This document shows, one piece after another, positions 30,277-43,526 of a DNA stretch of 64,000 bases. The notes below the pieces were generated by a model. That model was not told the origin of the DNA, ran no database searches, and saw only the letters and a list, made by a program, of their open reading frames with translations. The position numbers and the translations under genes are program-made. The stretch is from Trichopria drosophilae (taxonomy: Eukaryota > Arthropoda > Insecta > Hymenoptera > Diapriidae). The stretch covers positions 68,808,501 to 68,872,500 of the forward strand of contig CM059585.1 of the NCBI GenBank assembly GCA_030407085.1. Reading direction: 5' to 3'. The stretch's first letter is position 1, and each line of letters begins with the position of its first letter.

Positions 30277-31197
30277 TTACGGTGTCATAGTATTATCCGA
30301 AGCCCGCAATTGCTGCACTCGTCGTTGCTGTTCACCGGACAAAAGACTACGTACTCTTTTAACTTTTTCTTTTTTTTTCAGGCGAGCAGCTCGTTGAGAA
30401 ACACTTTTTTTGAAACGTGCACAATACAGGCATACGTTTGTATCTGATATTAATGGACAATTGTTGTGTATCCATGTTCCTGCATTATCTTTGTAAGTTA
30501 CTCGTCCATTAAAAAAGTCGTTTCCGGGGTCCAATGTGCAGCCCTTACACGTTCGAGCGTTGTTGACATCGATTACTAAACGCCTTATGTCGTCAATAGT
30601 GCAAAGATGCGTCGTTTTGAAATTTTTTAGAGCTGCGTCTGTGAGAGTCGACCCTGCAACGTTTACTTGAGCCGAAAAGCACCCAATATCACGTTCGTGA
30701 AGGAGAAATTCCTTCGAAGATATTATCGTAAATTTTCCTGTCGCATTTTTCATAGGCTTTGCTTGTGAAAAAGTAGCGATGCTAACTCCATCAATATTAT
30801 ACCTTCCCATATTCCACGAATCTGGCAATCGTAAGTTCGTTGCGGCCATAGTATCAAGCGATAATAGACACGAGTGGGTCTGGTTCGTGTGGCTTTGTAT
30901 CTCTCGTGTGTTCTCTCCGCTCTGTCAAGTACAATACAAATAACTGTTATGAAAAAACGATGACTTTCTTTTCATTTGAATGAAGAATTGCATGTTTTTT
31001 TAATTTGAATATTATAAGTATTAATCTTCACAACTTACCATTGTACGGGTGTCATGACTTGCACTGTTCAATTGAGTCGAGTCTGCTGATGGATCGCTCT
31101 CTTTTGAGTATTTATCACTCAAGGTACTCCTGCAACTGTTATATGTCGGGCCATTTGCTTCAAGGTGTATTTCAGTTGGCGGTTCCGCTAATTCCAT
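30277..31197 (-). CDS. Two-exon gene of the P-like/THAP transposon family, function unknown
   Basis: Exon 31197-31039 (starts MELAEPPTE, preceded by an acceptor AACAG and followed by donor GTAAGT) joins exon 30921-30277 (acceptor TTGACAG) in phase 0, giving 267 residues without a stop. The N-terminal ~75 residues are Ser/Thr-rich and disordered. Then RLPDSW and a Cys-rich segment follow: TCKGCTLD, W-x-H-x-x-C, and a C-x2-C pair in NVCLYCARFKK, with a basic tail (RLKKKEKVKRVR). The same motifs occur in the inner P-like element at 2350-1578, which also carries a THAP exon upstream. So this is probably the 3' part of a THAP/P-type transposase-derived gene whose THAP exon lies further right or is lost. 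The ATG sits directly at the acceptor, so more exons upstream are possible. Confidence 0.55.
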
Positions 31198-31419
31198 CTG
31201 TTCGAAATAATAAAATATAATGATATTTTAGAAAATATTATTATAGCATTGTTTTACATATGTATAAAAACTGTTATTTCTGTGAAGATTGAAATATGAT
31301 TACAGTTTAGGAAATGATATTGTATAGTGTTCATTACCATTTTTTTCGCAACTAATATTGTACTAAATTGTAAGAAAAATGTTGATGCATTTCGAAAAAA
31401 TGTTTTTTGACTGCTTTAT

Positions 31420-32390
31420 AAGAATTTGGATAATATCCCTTGGCTTTTAAAAAGTGTATTATAGCCCTTAAAAGAAATATTATAACTAGTAAAATCCTCC
31501 GTCTTGCAGCATTTGTTTTTGACAGGTTATACGAAACTGTATTAAACTCTCCTATTTGAAGGAATGTTTTATTATGACTAAAAGAAGGCATTTTTAATAT
31601 TTTAATTTGCTAGATAAATTTCCATCAACAAAAATTGCTTTTAGTTAAAGAGAAAAGGCTAAAATAAACTGACATATTGGTTAGAATAATCTAAAATCTT
31701 CGTCTTTTAACAGGTAATAGAAAGATGGCAATCCCTATGCGTAAAATACTATCTGTTACGGGGCATAAGAATTCTAATACTGGGTAAAAAACACTTTTCT
31801 CTGTGTATTACTTCAATATAGTACAGACGTGTGATATATTTTTTATACAATATTTCAATAAATAAAGCTTATGCTACGAATCTATATAAATCCTAATTAA
31901 GTAGCCAACAAAAAATAATATCAAGATAAAGTTATTAGAAATAATTATAATTTAATGCAGTTTCCATTACTACGATATAAAATTCATACACTGAGAAAAG
32001 TGTTTTTTACCCAGTATTATAGAATTCTTATTCCCCGTAAAAGATAGTATTTTACGCATAGGGATTGCCATCTTTCTATTACCTGTTAAAAGACGAAGAT
32101 TTTAGATTATTCTAACCAATATGTCAGTTTATTTTAGCCTTTTTTCTTTAACTAAAAGCAATTTTTGTTTATGGAAATTTATCTAGCAAATTAAAATATT
32201 AAAAATGCCTTCTTTTAGTCATAATAAAACATTCTTTTAAAATAGGAGAGTTTAATACAGTTTCGTATAACCAGTCAAAAACAAATGCTGAAAGACGGAG
32301 GATTTTACTATTTATAATATTTCTTTTAAGGGCTATAATACACTTTTTAAAAGCCAAGGGATAGTAACTGATAAAATACACTTTTCTCAG
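31420..32390. repeat. Palindromic repeat (about 385-bp arms)
   Basis: 31420-31805 and 31987-32370 are highly similar inverted copies around a ~180-bp centre. The centre is bounded by ACTTTTCTC-type ends (CACTGAGAAAAGTG near 31990), and TACACTTTTCTCAGTGTA closes the right side near 32365-32385. It may be a MITE that inserted next to its own inverted copy. It lies upstream of the gene ending at 31197. Confidence 0.8.
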
Positions 32391-33254
32391 TGTAGAAGAA
32401 TTTGATACTTACAAATCCAATTATATTACCCGAATTATCCAAAAATTCTTTTCGCCTTATTATATCTCCTGATTTAGGTCCGAAGTAATAGTCGCGGCTC
32501 AAGCCGAAGCTTAGCTGAGCGGCTCAAGTACCGGAAGTAGCGTGTTTCAAAAGACATATGAAAAAATACTTATATAAGTGTATCGAACCGAACCAATCCA
32601 TGTATGTACACATATACCGACCTTTAAGTCGTAACAAGTCGCCGCCAGACGATTTAAAAATTCAAAATATTAAATTGGATATTCCGAAAAAATTGTGTTT
32701 TAGTAAAATTGTAAACGACAGATATGAGTAAACAAACAGAAGTAAGTGGTAAATATACGTACAAGTTTGTTGATGCATCGTTGTATTGATGTATGGTTAT
32801 ATATGTCTTAAATTAATTGCACTTGTCCATGAAAATTACTGTTTTTAATTTTTTTTTACCAAAGAATCAGAAAAATCACCTAACAATCGATGTATTTTTT
32901 GGCTGTGCATATTACTTTGAACTTTAATTCATGTGTGTAATGCTCTGCCAACAATAAATTAAACCTCTACGTCACAGTAGCATACATATATGTCACCTTA
33001 TGAAATGGGTTTGTTATAAAGTTTATTTTATTAATATTTTACATTTTTAAAGTTATTTTATGATAAAATTATTATTCGTAATAAAATGTTCTGTTTACTG
33101 AAGGAATGCATTGAAATCCTTGAAGTAAATTGAAATAAAATGTTGAGGATGATGCAGTCGTGCAGGTTGATTTTAATTTAAAAAATGTTAATTTAAAACT
33201 GTGACATTTTACGTATATTACAACAGTGGCGTTAAAATTAAATAGTATAATACA
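32391..33254. other. AT-rich stretch with one possible exon end
   Basis: At about 32485-32416 on the minus strand an open segment (YYFGPKSGD to NIIGF) ends exactly at a donor-like GTAAGTATC. It could be an upstream exon of the gene at 30277, but a stop lies close upstream and the evidence is weak. Otherwise nothing is seen. Confidence 0.3.
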
Positions 33255-33480
33255 AAGAAAGTTTTCCAGCATTTTTGTTTCAAATAAATACTTTTATTTT
33301 ACGGTTTCTCAGTTATTGGTCACTTTATGCGAAGGAAGTTTTCAGCATTGTTGTTTCAACTAAATGTTTTTAATTGTACGATTTCTAAGTTGCTGATCAA
33401 TTTGGGCAAAGAAAGTCTTCCTGCATTTTTGTTTTGAATAAACATTTTTATTTCTACTATTTCTCAGTCGAAAGATTTAA
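33255..33480 (+). repeat. Tandem repeat, about 77 bp, three copies
   Basis: Units beginning AAAGAAAGTTTTCCAGCATT, AAGGAAGTTTTCAGCATTG and AAAGAAAGTCTTCCTGCATT start near 33255, 33332 and 33410. They are diverged but keep the order of a TTTGTTT run, an AATAAA run and a TTTCTCAG motif. Confidence 0.75.
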
Positions 33481-36009
33481 TAGCTGAAAATGTCCTTACG
33501 TAATGATGTAATTTAACATTTTAGTCTCTAATAATGAATTGTTTGACTGATCTTTTGCCATGAAATAAGTTTTTAAATATTTTTGTTACGAACTGTTATC
33601 AGTACATTTTCTTCAACATTGATTTATTGTAAGGTATTATAGTAATCACATTTTTAAGCCCTTCGTATGTCACCTTAACTTATAAATTTCTGTAATCAGA
33701 AATGCATTACAATGTGTAGTGTTGTATTCATTCTTTCATTTTTAAATTCGCTAAACCTTCGTTCGATTAAACTTTGACAACTTCTACAAAATTTTAGATA
33801 TAAAATCTTGTTTTGACCAATGTTTTATCAAGTATACAAGATCTTAGATTCCACATCTACCCAGTAATCGAAAATGCATTCAGAAAAGATTTAAATCCCT
33901 TCATTTCATACGTTTGAATCCATTTTCTGCCCTGTCCAATCCATATGAATAGAAAAATAAATTTCCATAAAATTTTTAATGCTTATGAATTCATTTATAT
34001 CCAAAAATAATATGTACAAAAAAGAACTTGCATTCATTTGAATGCATATATAATATGTCGTAATGAACATATTAATTATGAATTCATGCGAATGCAAATG
34101 ACGGATTACTTTCAGGTGGGATGGTGGGGGCTTTCAAACGACGCCCTTAAGCGGCCACACAAAAATCGTCAGTGCCAGCCCCGTGCTTAAGAGTGCTCTG
34201 GACCACAGAAGTGGCGTCCCGCTGCGGTGGCGCCGAAACTATGGCAGAGGTGAAATAAGGCGAAAAACCGACCATATTTTGACCACAAACTGGAGCTTTT
34301 ATGCTGCATCTAATTGTATTGAATTTTTTTTAAATTGAAGCTGAATGTTGTTCGCAGGTGGGAAAACTACAACCTTTGCCCGAGAATGCGTGTAGAATGA
34401 GAAAAACCGACACGAAAAGTGACAGCTTTTCACGAATATCTAAAACTTACTTTTTATCAAATAAAAACGGATTTCTCGTGAGGATTGAGGCAACTGCCAC
34501 GTTCCTGCCTCAATGAAGTTATTTTAGCAAGTTTTTTCAGGTCGATTCGATGAAAAATGAAGATGTAATTTTATGGCCAAGATCCGAAGTTCATTTGGCA
34601 TTTTTAGCGAAGAATTTTTAGCTGCAGTCGGAGAAAGCGCCCAGGCCCACACTCAACGCGCATGTTTTAGTCATACTCCTTCGCCGACTAAAACAGGGCA
34701 ACGTAACTTTTTTCGCGGTGATATTTCAAGAATGTAATGAAAATTTACATAGAAATATAAGAATTAAACATTTTTTAACCTGGTTCAGGTCATTCACAGA
34801 AATGACGCAGTCTTAAATTTTCAGAATATCTAATGTCTCGAGGTTTGAACATTTCTTTTCCCCAAGCCGGGAAATATATTACTCTACTTAACTCAAAACT
34901 GTCCGCATGACATTTTCTAGGAATGTCACCCTTCCATAGGATACCGCATTTTCACAACTGAACTTCCACTCTGTCTGTTTCCCTTTGACCGTATCCATGC
35001 CTACGGCTCGGTTGGCTTAGTCATAGTTTGGAGGGGTTCTGTGTGAAAAGTCGTTTCCCACCATGTCTTTACAAAAAAAAATATATTTTTAAAAGTCGTT
35101 TCCTTTTTCGAACACGTGCCTCAATTCCCCTCCCCCCCAATCGAGGTCCGTTTTACTTTATCCAAATGGGTTTCTTCCATTTATTCGATCGATCTCCCTT
35201 TCACCCTTCTCTTGCATTTATCTTTTACCATTCCTATATAAGGCGTTTTCTCATTTGATGTCATTTAGTCTCCAACTGGCATTCTGGATAGCTGAGTAGT
35301 AATCTCCGGTCACTTGATCCAGATTCTCCGCAGGTATTTTGGCAATAAATGATACAGAGATCGGGTAAGAAGTATGAAATATCTATATCAGTCATATTTA
35401 ATTAGTGCAATTTATAAATGCTTTGCCTAAGCCTTCGATGTCTAACTTTCTCCCCAAGTGCAAAATAATTTTGGGAGTAGTGTACAAGAAGAGGAAGAGA
35501 GTGGACATTGGGCGGTACCCTGAGGAGTAGGCATGGAAAAAAGGGGTGGGTGTAATCTAAAATTTTACATACTATTTCGAGATAACGATTATGTCTCATT
35601 TTCACGCAGTAAAACCGGAGGATAAAATACCATTAAATAGCAAAATGCTTTTAAAAGTTTAAACATTAAAGATTAAGTGCCGCAAGAAACTAACTTTGGA
35701 AATAAAAGACGGACAAAAGAGACCTCGAAAAATAGTGACCTGGGGATAAAAGAGAAAAAAAGAGACCGTTTTACTTTATTCAAATGGGTATCGTTTTCTT
35801 TTGAAGCATATAGAGGCGTGGTCAGAAAAACGTGGGGGCTATCTATCGCGCGCACCTCTCTCCGGGTTAGAAATAGTCTAAACGAGAGTCTTAAGGTACG
35901 TTTTCTCGCTGACACAGATATCCTGATATTTTTGTTCCTCTTCGAGTAATCGCTCGAATATTGTCGGAATTTCAAAATTAGAATTTATAATAAGTACTTC
36001 AGTTCTAGC
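33481..36009. other. Long stretch without a supported gene
   Basis: I see no family, splice-bounded exon or terminal repeat. 34110-34700 is GC-richer and includes a small inverted pair (GTTTTAGTC near 34664 and GACTAAAAC near 34687). Frames at 35028-35975 lack protein character. Confidence 0.4.
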
Positions 36010-36158
36010 GTTTTTCACTGACAGTTTGCACTGCTTTAGTGTTCCCATAACAGCCCATATTAAAATGTGCACGCGTCCAGTGCAACTTGCACCACCTTAG
36101 GGCAACATTTTTCATGGGCTCTTATGGGAACACTGAACGAGTGCCATGTCAGTGAAAA
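36010..36158. repeat. Short MITE-like inverted repeat
   Basis: About 50-bp ends are inverted: TTTTTCACTGACA near 36010 with AGTGTTCCCATAACAGCCCA, against ATGGGCTCTTATGGGAACACT and TGTCAGTGAAAAA near 36158 (each shorter than one arm). No coding sequence. Confidence 0.7.
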
Positions 36159-36357
36159 ATTCCATTAGTTGCTATTGCAAAATTATTTGAATCTATTCAA
36201 ATAATAAATCTTTACGTTTTTATCAAAATACATTAATGTTTTACTCTATATGTTCCAAAAAACTTATTGATTAAATTTAATGCAACCATCCTAACCTCAA
36301 AATAAAAAACGGTATAATAAAACTACATTTTTTTCTGTTTCTATATAAATATATATA

Positions 36358-37287
36358 CAGGGTGTCCCAGAACTCCCACATAATAATGCAGAGGGTGAAT
36401 CTTGACATCATTCTGAGCAAAAACGTTTAATACCAAAATTGGATCCGAAGTTCAGAATTTGAATGGCGAGCCATTGAAGTTTAAAAAAAAATAATAGTTT
36501 TTTTGCAATAACTCGACTCGTTTTAAAGATACTTTAACGAATAATAACTGATTTTGAAGGTTTTTTATAGCGCTACAACTTACCTTGTGTAGCCTATGAC
36601 CTGCAACGAATATTTCTTCAGTTATTAACATAAAAAAGGGAAAAAATGGCCTTTTTTGCCATTTTTCGCATATAACTCATTTCCGTAAAATGCTGGCAAA
36701 ATATCATATACAACAGCGTTGTAGAGCTTGAAAAGGCGAAGAATTTGCCCCCTCATACGTTTCGTTTTGACAAAAATTGAGCTCGATGGGAGAAGCTAAA
36801 AATCAGAAAATAGGCGAAAAACACGCTTCAGCAATGCCAAATCCATTTTTTGCCTGTTTTCTGATTTTTAACGTCTCCCCACGGACTCAATTTTTATCAA
36901 AACGAAACGTATGAGGCAGCGAATTCTTCGCCCTTTCAAGCTCTCCAACGTTGTTTATTTGACATTTCGCTAGCATTTTATGGAAATGAGTTAGACGCAA
37001 AAAAAAGCTTTTTAGGTAAATAACTGGCGAAATATACATTGCAGGTCATATGCTTTGTAAGGTAAGTTGTAGCGCTACAAAAAACCTTCAAAATCAGTCA
37101 TCATTCGTTAAAGTAACATTAAAACGAGCTGAGTTATTGCAAAAAAACTATTATTTTTTTTTAAACTTCAATGGCTCGCCACTCACATTCTGAGCTTCAG
37201 ATCCAATTTTGGTATCAAACTTTTTTGCTCAAAATGATTTTAGGATTCACCCCCTGCAATATTATTCGGGAGTTCTGGGACACCCTG
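36358..37287. mobile_element. Palindromic MITE with CAGGGTGTCCCAGAACTCCC ends
   Basis: Both ends carry the same inverted 20-mer, CAGGGTGTCCCAGAACTCCC with one mismatch on the right (GGGAGTTCTGGGACACCCTG). The arms remain inverted copies almost to the centre (e.g. AATGGCTCGCCA near 37169 against TGGCGAGCCATT near 36464). It contains no transposase. CAGGGTGTCCC ends are common in insect mariner-like MITEs, but I could not define the target duplication. Confidence 0.8.
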
Positions 37288-37540
37288 TTTAATAAGCAAA
37301 TAAATACTTCCTCAAGAATTCTCCAATCATTTCCCAGAAATTACTTATCAGATATTCTCAGTACCGAAGGCCTCCGAGCGTTTTATTTTCAACTCCTTTC
37401 GAATAATTTCGGGAGTCGGGGACTAGGATGTCCTGAGCGAGCGTTAGCGAGTGAAGATATAAAGCTAATAATAATTAAATTATATTCTATTCTATTTTAA
37501 ATTTTGGGCCTGGGATCGTGACTCTATTCACAAAAACGTG

Positions 37541-39940
37541 ATCAATCAGTATCGTAGTTCGTCCAGCTTCTATGTTTACACATTTTTAAGCATTTCTTGG
37601 CATTTTGAGTATGAAATGCACTAGAAATGTATTTGCGATATATGATAATTAATAAAGAAAGTATCTAATAATATACTTGATTGTTACAGTCGATTGTCGA
37701 TGACATGAAACAATTTAGATACGAAACAGTCCCTCTGGTTGGCTTCAATGCTCTTTACTACGAATAATTATTACTATATGACTTATAGGAGAAAGGAAAA
37801 AACAATTAGAAGCAAGCGTTACTTCTAATTATCGCATTAAGAATTTAAGTCTTTTCACGTAATGATATATTCTGCTGTTATTTCAAGCTGCAAAGTTCTT
37901 CCATCTTTATCTAATTCCAATCACTTCAAGCATGAAGTGCACTTGCGATGAAATTGTGATACGCAACTCTTTATAATGAAAGTGTCTCCTGATATACTTA
38001 TCTTCTACAGTCGATTGTCAGGATTTCCATGACAGGGAATGCTACAAGAAGTACAAATAGATAAAGCTGGAAGAACTTGGGAGCTCGAAATAATAGCAAT
38101 ATATCATATTAGGATAAAAGATTTAAATTTTTAGTACGATTGCTCACAGTTTCTTGTAATCGGTTTTCGATTTCCTTTCTTCTGTACGTCAAGAACAGAG
38201 ATTCTATTGTAAATTAAAGACACATACTCCAAAGAGCACTGAACATTACAATTGAGAAAATGAAGTTGAATCTAGCCCCTATTCTAGCCCCTACTTCTCT
38301 CATCCCTAATTTTATAACTCGTTAATTAATTTCAGCATCGTTGGATTCATGTTCTGCATTTATTTTGGCATATCTACGAATTTTCTGGACCTCGAACTGA
38401 TATGCGTATGCATATTATTAAGACTGTCGAAGGGAGCAGAGGCAGGAATAGGGGGATAGTTTCAGCTTATTTGAGACATGATCAGTTTCAGTAATCTTTT
38501 AGTTTCAGTAATTTTTCAGGACCTTCAAAAAATAAATTTTTTCCAGCAAGGATTTCGTAAAAGTGCTGTCAAAACACAAAGTTCGCTAAGCTGTTCCCAG
38601 CTACACTTCAATAGTTTCTTATGGTAAAAAGCACCGAACCCACCAAGGTGAACTATTTCGTGTTAAACAGGACCTGCCAATGGAACAATGGCTACGTATC
38701 AACAATCGACTGCAATAGACATGTGTATTCGTTAGACAGCTTCTTTATTAATCCTTTGCGTCTCATTGAATAAATTCAAGTTTTCTTGAATAAATGCAGT
38801 TTTAAGAGAACCTCCCATTATTTTCTGACAATTTTTTTATCGATGTTTTTGGTGTCGCTGGTTACGAATACAGGGTTAGTTGTTTGAAATTCAAAATGGA
38901 TGATCTAAAATGGCGGATAACTGTATTTGGTACTTAAGTGTTTTCGGAGTCGCTGATTATGAATCTGAGGCTGATTTGCGAAATTCATAATGGCGAATCC
39001 AACACGGCGGACAAAAAATTTTAAATATAATTCTATTTGGACAATATTTGTTATTTGGTGGTTTCTGGGGTGGTCACTGATAACAAATCCGAGGTTTGTT
39101 TTGCGAAATTCAAAATGGCGGATCCAATATGGCGGCAAAAATTTTAAATGTAACTCTAGACAAAATTTATGAAATATTTAATTCGGATTTCACATTGGGA
39201 AAGAGGCTAAGGACTGGGATTCGTTACTTCATAGAAGCTTCCAAAACATCCAGGACTCACTACTTGGAAGTTTCTCAGTCCGATTTTAAGTCCCTTTTTT
39301 ATTTTTGTTTATTTTTTTAGTTTTTATATTTTTAAATTTTAACAATTTAAAAAAAAAATTAATATTTAAATGTAATCATACTAATATTTATTTATTCATT
39401 AATGATATGCAATAAAACAGTTTTTTTAAATATCAAGTACAACGAAAATTGAAAACTTTGCACATAAATTGTGTTTTATATTCATTAATTTTAGTGCTAC
39501 ATTGAGCACATCTCCTTCGCATTTTATTCGGTAACATTATAGATAAGTGTTCTACATTTGCTTGTCGTTTTCCTAGCGCAACTTGAAGTTTACGACAACT
39601 CATTCCTCTTCTTAAAGGTTTTAATAATTAATTTATGACCATTAATCTAAATTGTTTCAATTTCTTGTGTTTTTCCTTATAATAAATAAAATAAATACTT
39701 ATATACAAACGGCGAATGATGACATATTAGAATTATTTATTATGTATATGTGACATACATTTAGCTTCAATGTTTACATAATCCTTTACACATATATTTT
39801 TCCACGCGGGTAACATCGCATTTACGATCAGTTACCTGAAAATTGCCGGAATACCGGATATCGTTCAAATAGAGTAATATTTTACAACGTGCACATGTTA
39901 TATTAGATTTGAGATTTTTAAAACTAATTCAGATACTTAA
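37541..39940 (-). repeat. Dispersed repeat R1, copy B, main part
   Basis: Inverted relative to copy A. The bases 38613-38618 (AGTTTC within CAATAGTTTCTTATGG) are the unoccupied counterpart of the Polinton insertion site in copy A. It ends at the TTAA (39937-39940) used by piggyBac. Total copy B length without piggyBac is about 2.72 kb, agreeing with copy A. Confidence 0.85.
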
Positions 39941-40050
39941 CCCATTAACGACCAAGATGACGAGATTTTTAGCTCATTTTCAAAGCTCTCTAGCAAATCG
40001 AAAAATGAAAATATCATAATGAAACCAACTTACTTTACTATTTTTGGGTA

Positions 40051-40985
40051 GGGGAGGCGGAGGTTGTACCGCTCAGTGGGTAATTCCGCTCACTCATATT
40101 TCTCAACCTTCCGTTAAGTTAAAATTATTTTTTATATTTTTTTACTAAAGAACTTTATGTCAAAATCTAATTTCAACAAAAAATTTACATAGTTTATTGC
40201 TAAAAGTTGATTAAAAAAAAATTGGAAAGTTTTGTAACGTAGTTGACATAAATACGATAAGAATTGGTCTTTACAATATACGGTTTTCCATCTTTTTACT
40301 AGTACCCAATGGGAAAAAATATGAACAAATAGACTTGTTGTACTGTTAATTACCAAATGGTATTTGGTAAACTACTAAAAACAACATTGACTTTTAATTA
40401 TTCATTACTTTTCAACGCGGCGCGTTAGTGGGTAACACCGCTCACAGAGTTTATGGCATATTTCACATATTGTTGATCAAATAAATGTACAGAAAGTACT
40501 TAAATAATGGATATTTGAAATGGAGCTTCTTGTAATTAATCATATACATTGAATGTACACAAGTGAGTTAACAACAAATTGATTTATAATATCATTGAAT
40601 TTCATAGGTTAGGTACATTCATTATTTATGAATCATTAATTTGAATCCATTCTTCTTTACCATTTTCATTGCCTGTACTGATATTTCTTCATTACATCTT
40701 CATTACATTTTCATTACATTGTTTCTAAGTGAATAAGAATAAGTTTAACAACTTATATTTAGTGAGCGGTATTACCCACATTGACAGGAGATCCTGTTGG
40801 ATCTTTGATATTTATTAAATTCTATAATTCAATACGTTTAGCGTTAGTAAAAATTCAGATCTTCTTGTATATTACTGTCGGGGCTTTATAGAATCGATTT
40901 CAATCGTTAAACAAATCAGAAATTATTTATGCATTTATTAAAAGCGATACTTTCCTTAGGTGAGCGGTACACCCCACGCCTCCCC
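40051..40985. mobile_element. TA-flanked MITE inside the piggyBac left arm
   Basis: Ends are inverted: GGGGAGGCGGAGGTTGTACC at the left and, complemented, GGGGAGGCGTGGGGTGTACC at the right. TA lies at 40049-40050 and 40986-40987. The right piggyBac arm has a single TA at the equivalent point. A motif of the type GTGAGCGGT-x-TTACCCAC occurs near both ends and at about 40430 and 40765 in both orientations, as expected of transposase-binding sites. It has no coding sequence; a Tc1/mariner relative is inferred from the TA target. Confidence 0.88.
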
Positions 40986-41683
40986 TATGCTCTATCGATT
41001 TATGGGGTCAAAATTGAGTTTCCTTGTAGCAAAAAAACAATATGGCGGATTTTATCTGAAAAAGTACCGAAAAATCGGAAAATTTTTTTTTTCGGCAATT
41101 TTTTTTAAGCGGATAATGGATGACGATCCATTCTATGGACAAACGTGGACAAATAAGTTACAGTTTAAGGGGAAAATTTTGTTATTCAGCTGCATTCAGT
41201 TTATCCTATTAAAAATGGTGGAAAATTGTGAAAATTTCTAAAAATACGTATTTTTCCTAAATATTTCTGAAATAAATCGACATTAATCAAGATTTCAGGT
41301 TGAAAATATAAAATTTCGATTTATTCAATATTCCTGGTCACTTGTTAATATATTTGGCGATGTTAGTAATGGCGGATTCAACATGGCGGCTCTATAAATG
41401 AAAAAATACAATGGAATTTTTCACATGCCTCGTCGGTAAATGTTTCGGTGCTTCGATGTATTTTGCATTTTTTCATGTTTAGAATTATATTGAATCGAAA
41501 AACAATGAGGAATTTTCAAAATTCAAAATGGCGGATCCAATATGGCGGGTAGAATATTGAAAATTACATTATTTCCGGATAAACAAAATCGTATCATATT
41601 CTATGTAAAATTTCCGTGAAAAAGTGTTCTTGGTCGTTTTGTGAATGATTTCGTTGATTCGTGGGGAAAAAGTCATGAAATTG
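40986..41683 (+). repeat. piggyBac left inverted repeat, inner part
   Basis: Inverted match to 43897-44596. The outermost part of this arm is 39941-40050. Several stretches of the AAAATGGCGGATCCAATATGG type occur here and elsewhere in the window. Confidence 0.85.
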
Positions 41684-41851
41684 TACGCTCTGGCAACGAT
41701 CGCACGTGACGCAATCCACCGGCGAACGAAGCATAGATTTCGAACATATGAATGTCGCCGCTTACGCTGGCTGTAACGTTCGATCCTACTGGAGCCTTTA
41801 CGTTCGATCAGCATTGCTGAATAACATATTTTTTGTCAGTAAGTTCATAAA

Positions 41852-43526
41852 ATGCCTCCTAAACGAAAAACAAATTCTACTGGCAGTCACATACGTTATG
41901 AATTTGATGATTCTGATAATAATTATGACGAACTCATTGATATACCAAATCCAGATAATTCTGGTGATTCAGATGCAGGTACTGATGATCAGCAGTTTGA
42001 GGACGAATATAATGATCATTCTGAAGATATTGAAGATCTGTTTTCGCAATACTCGTACAGAAAAATTTCTAAAACTTATACAGACAGTCAAAATAAACTA
42101 GAAAATGATCATATATGTATATATACATGGGTAAACGGTGAGAAAGTGCATGATACCGATATTCGAAGTGAATCGTTACTAACTAACTCTCAGAAAGCGA
42201 CAATTCGTCAATCTAGTTACGTTGAGTTATTTGAGATGTTCTCTTCAGATGCCATGAAAAATTATGTTATGGAGGCAACAAATGAAAATGGTTACAATCT
42301 CTCAAAAGTAGACCTAGAAACTTTTCTTGGAGTAATTATTCTATCTTCATTCAATAAAAGAAAATCTCAGCGGGATTATTGGTCGTCTGATGATCTATTA
42401 TCTTGTAATATAGTACAATCTGCACATGTCACGAACCACTTTTGAAAACATCAAATCCCGTTTGAAATGCTCTAAATTGACAGATAAAAACCTCGATGAT
42501 AAGGCATGGAAGGTTCGAGTTCTATTGAATAAATTTAGAGAAAATATTCAAAGTTTTGGATATTTTGGAACCGCTTTGTCTATTGATGAGATGATGGCCA
42601 AATCATATGTCAGAACCTCTTTGAAGCAGTTTATTCGAGGAAAACCCATACGATTTGGTCTTAAATTTTAGGGACTTTGTACTTCTGATGGATTTTTATT
42701 GGATTTAGATTTGTATTGCGGAAAGGATTCACATATAAACATTTCGAATAAATGTGCTCTTGGTTCGAGAGTGGTAATGAATTTATTAGATCCATTTTTC
42801 AAAAAAATATCTGGTATAGAAATCTCCAATTATCATCTTTATTTCGATAATTACTTTATTAGTTTCGATTTGATTTTGCATTTACAAAAACTAGGCCTAA
42901 GATCCACAGGCACAATAAGAGACAATCGTGTACCTAAGCAAATAAAAAATATAATTGACAAAAAATATCCGAGAGGTACATGTATTTCGAAGCATGACCA
43001 AAAGAGTGGGATAAATTATATTAGTATCAAGGATTCTAAACAAGTGTCCGTCGTTTCATCTGCAGCGGGTGTAACCCCGCAATTACCATCCAAAAGATAT
43101 AATGCAGAAAAAAAAGCAAGAACTGAAATCCTTTTTCCAAAAGCCTTTCATGTTTATAATGAATTCATGGGAGGTGTCGATTTACATGACAATCATTGCA
43201 ATAATCTTCTACCATGTATACGTTCCAAGAAATGGACATGGGTAGTTTTTATGAGACTTATTCAATCTGCGATCACAAATGCACTAGTGATTTACAACTC
43301 ATGTTCAACAGGACAGAAAGTAGGTTCAAAAGATTTTGCAATGAGTATTGCAAGACAATACCTCGCAAACGGTAAAAGGCATAGAACAAGGTCGCACGAC
43401 GTTACTCACAAGACTCAAAAAAAAAATTGTTCGTCGGAGAAATGTCCCGTTAGGACCTCCAAATTTTGTATAACCTGTGTTCAATATTACTGCAAAACTT
43501 GCTTCCAAAATGCTCATGGAGAATAA
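41852..43526 (+). pseudogene. piggyBac transposase, one frameshift and one stop
   Basis: Starts MPPKRKTNS. The acidic N-terminal domain (about 90 residues) is followed by the conserved VDLETFLGVIIL. The frame shifts near 42430 and continues with LSIDEMM (first catalytic Asp), then an in-frame TAG at 42669-42671 follows RFGLKF, where family members usually have Trp. It continues in frame with HLYFDNYF (second Asp) and GGVDLHD (third Asp). The last ~30 residues carry the cysteine-rich zinc domain (CPVRTSKFCITC, YCKTCF). About 558 residues in all, normal for the family. Two lesions only, so inactivation is recent. piggyBac transposase cuts and pastes at TTAA, matching the element's flanks. Confidence 0.93.

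Noticed and set aside
35028..35975. Frames rich in Phe/Arg/Lys
   Set aside because: No domain, splice context or conservation visible; probably chance.
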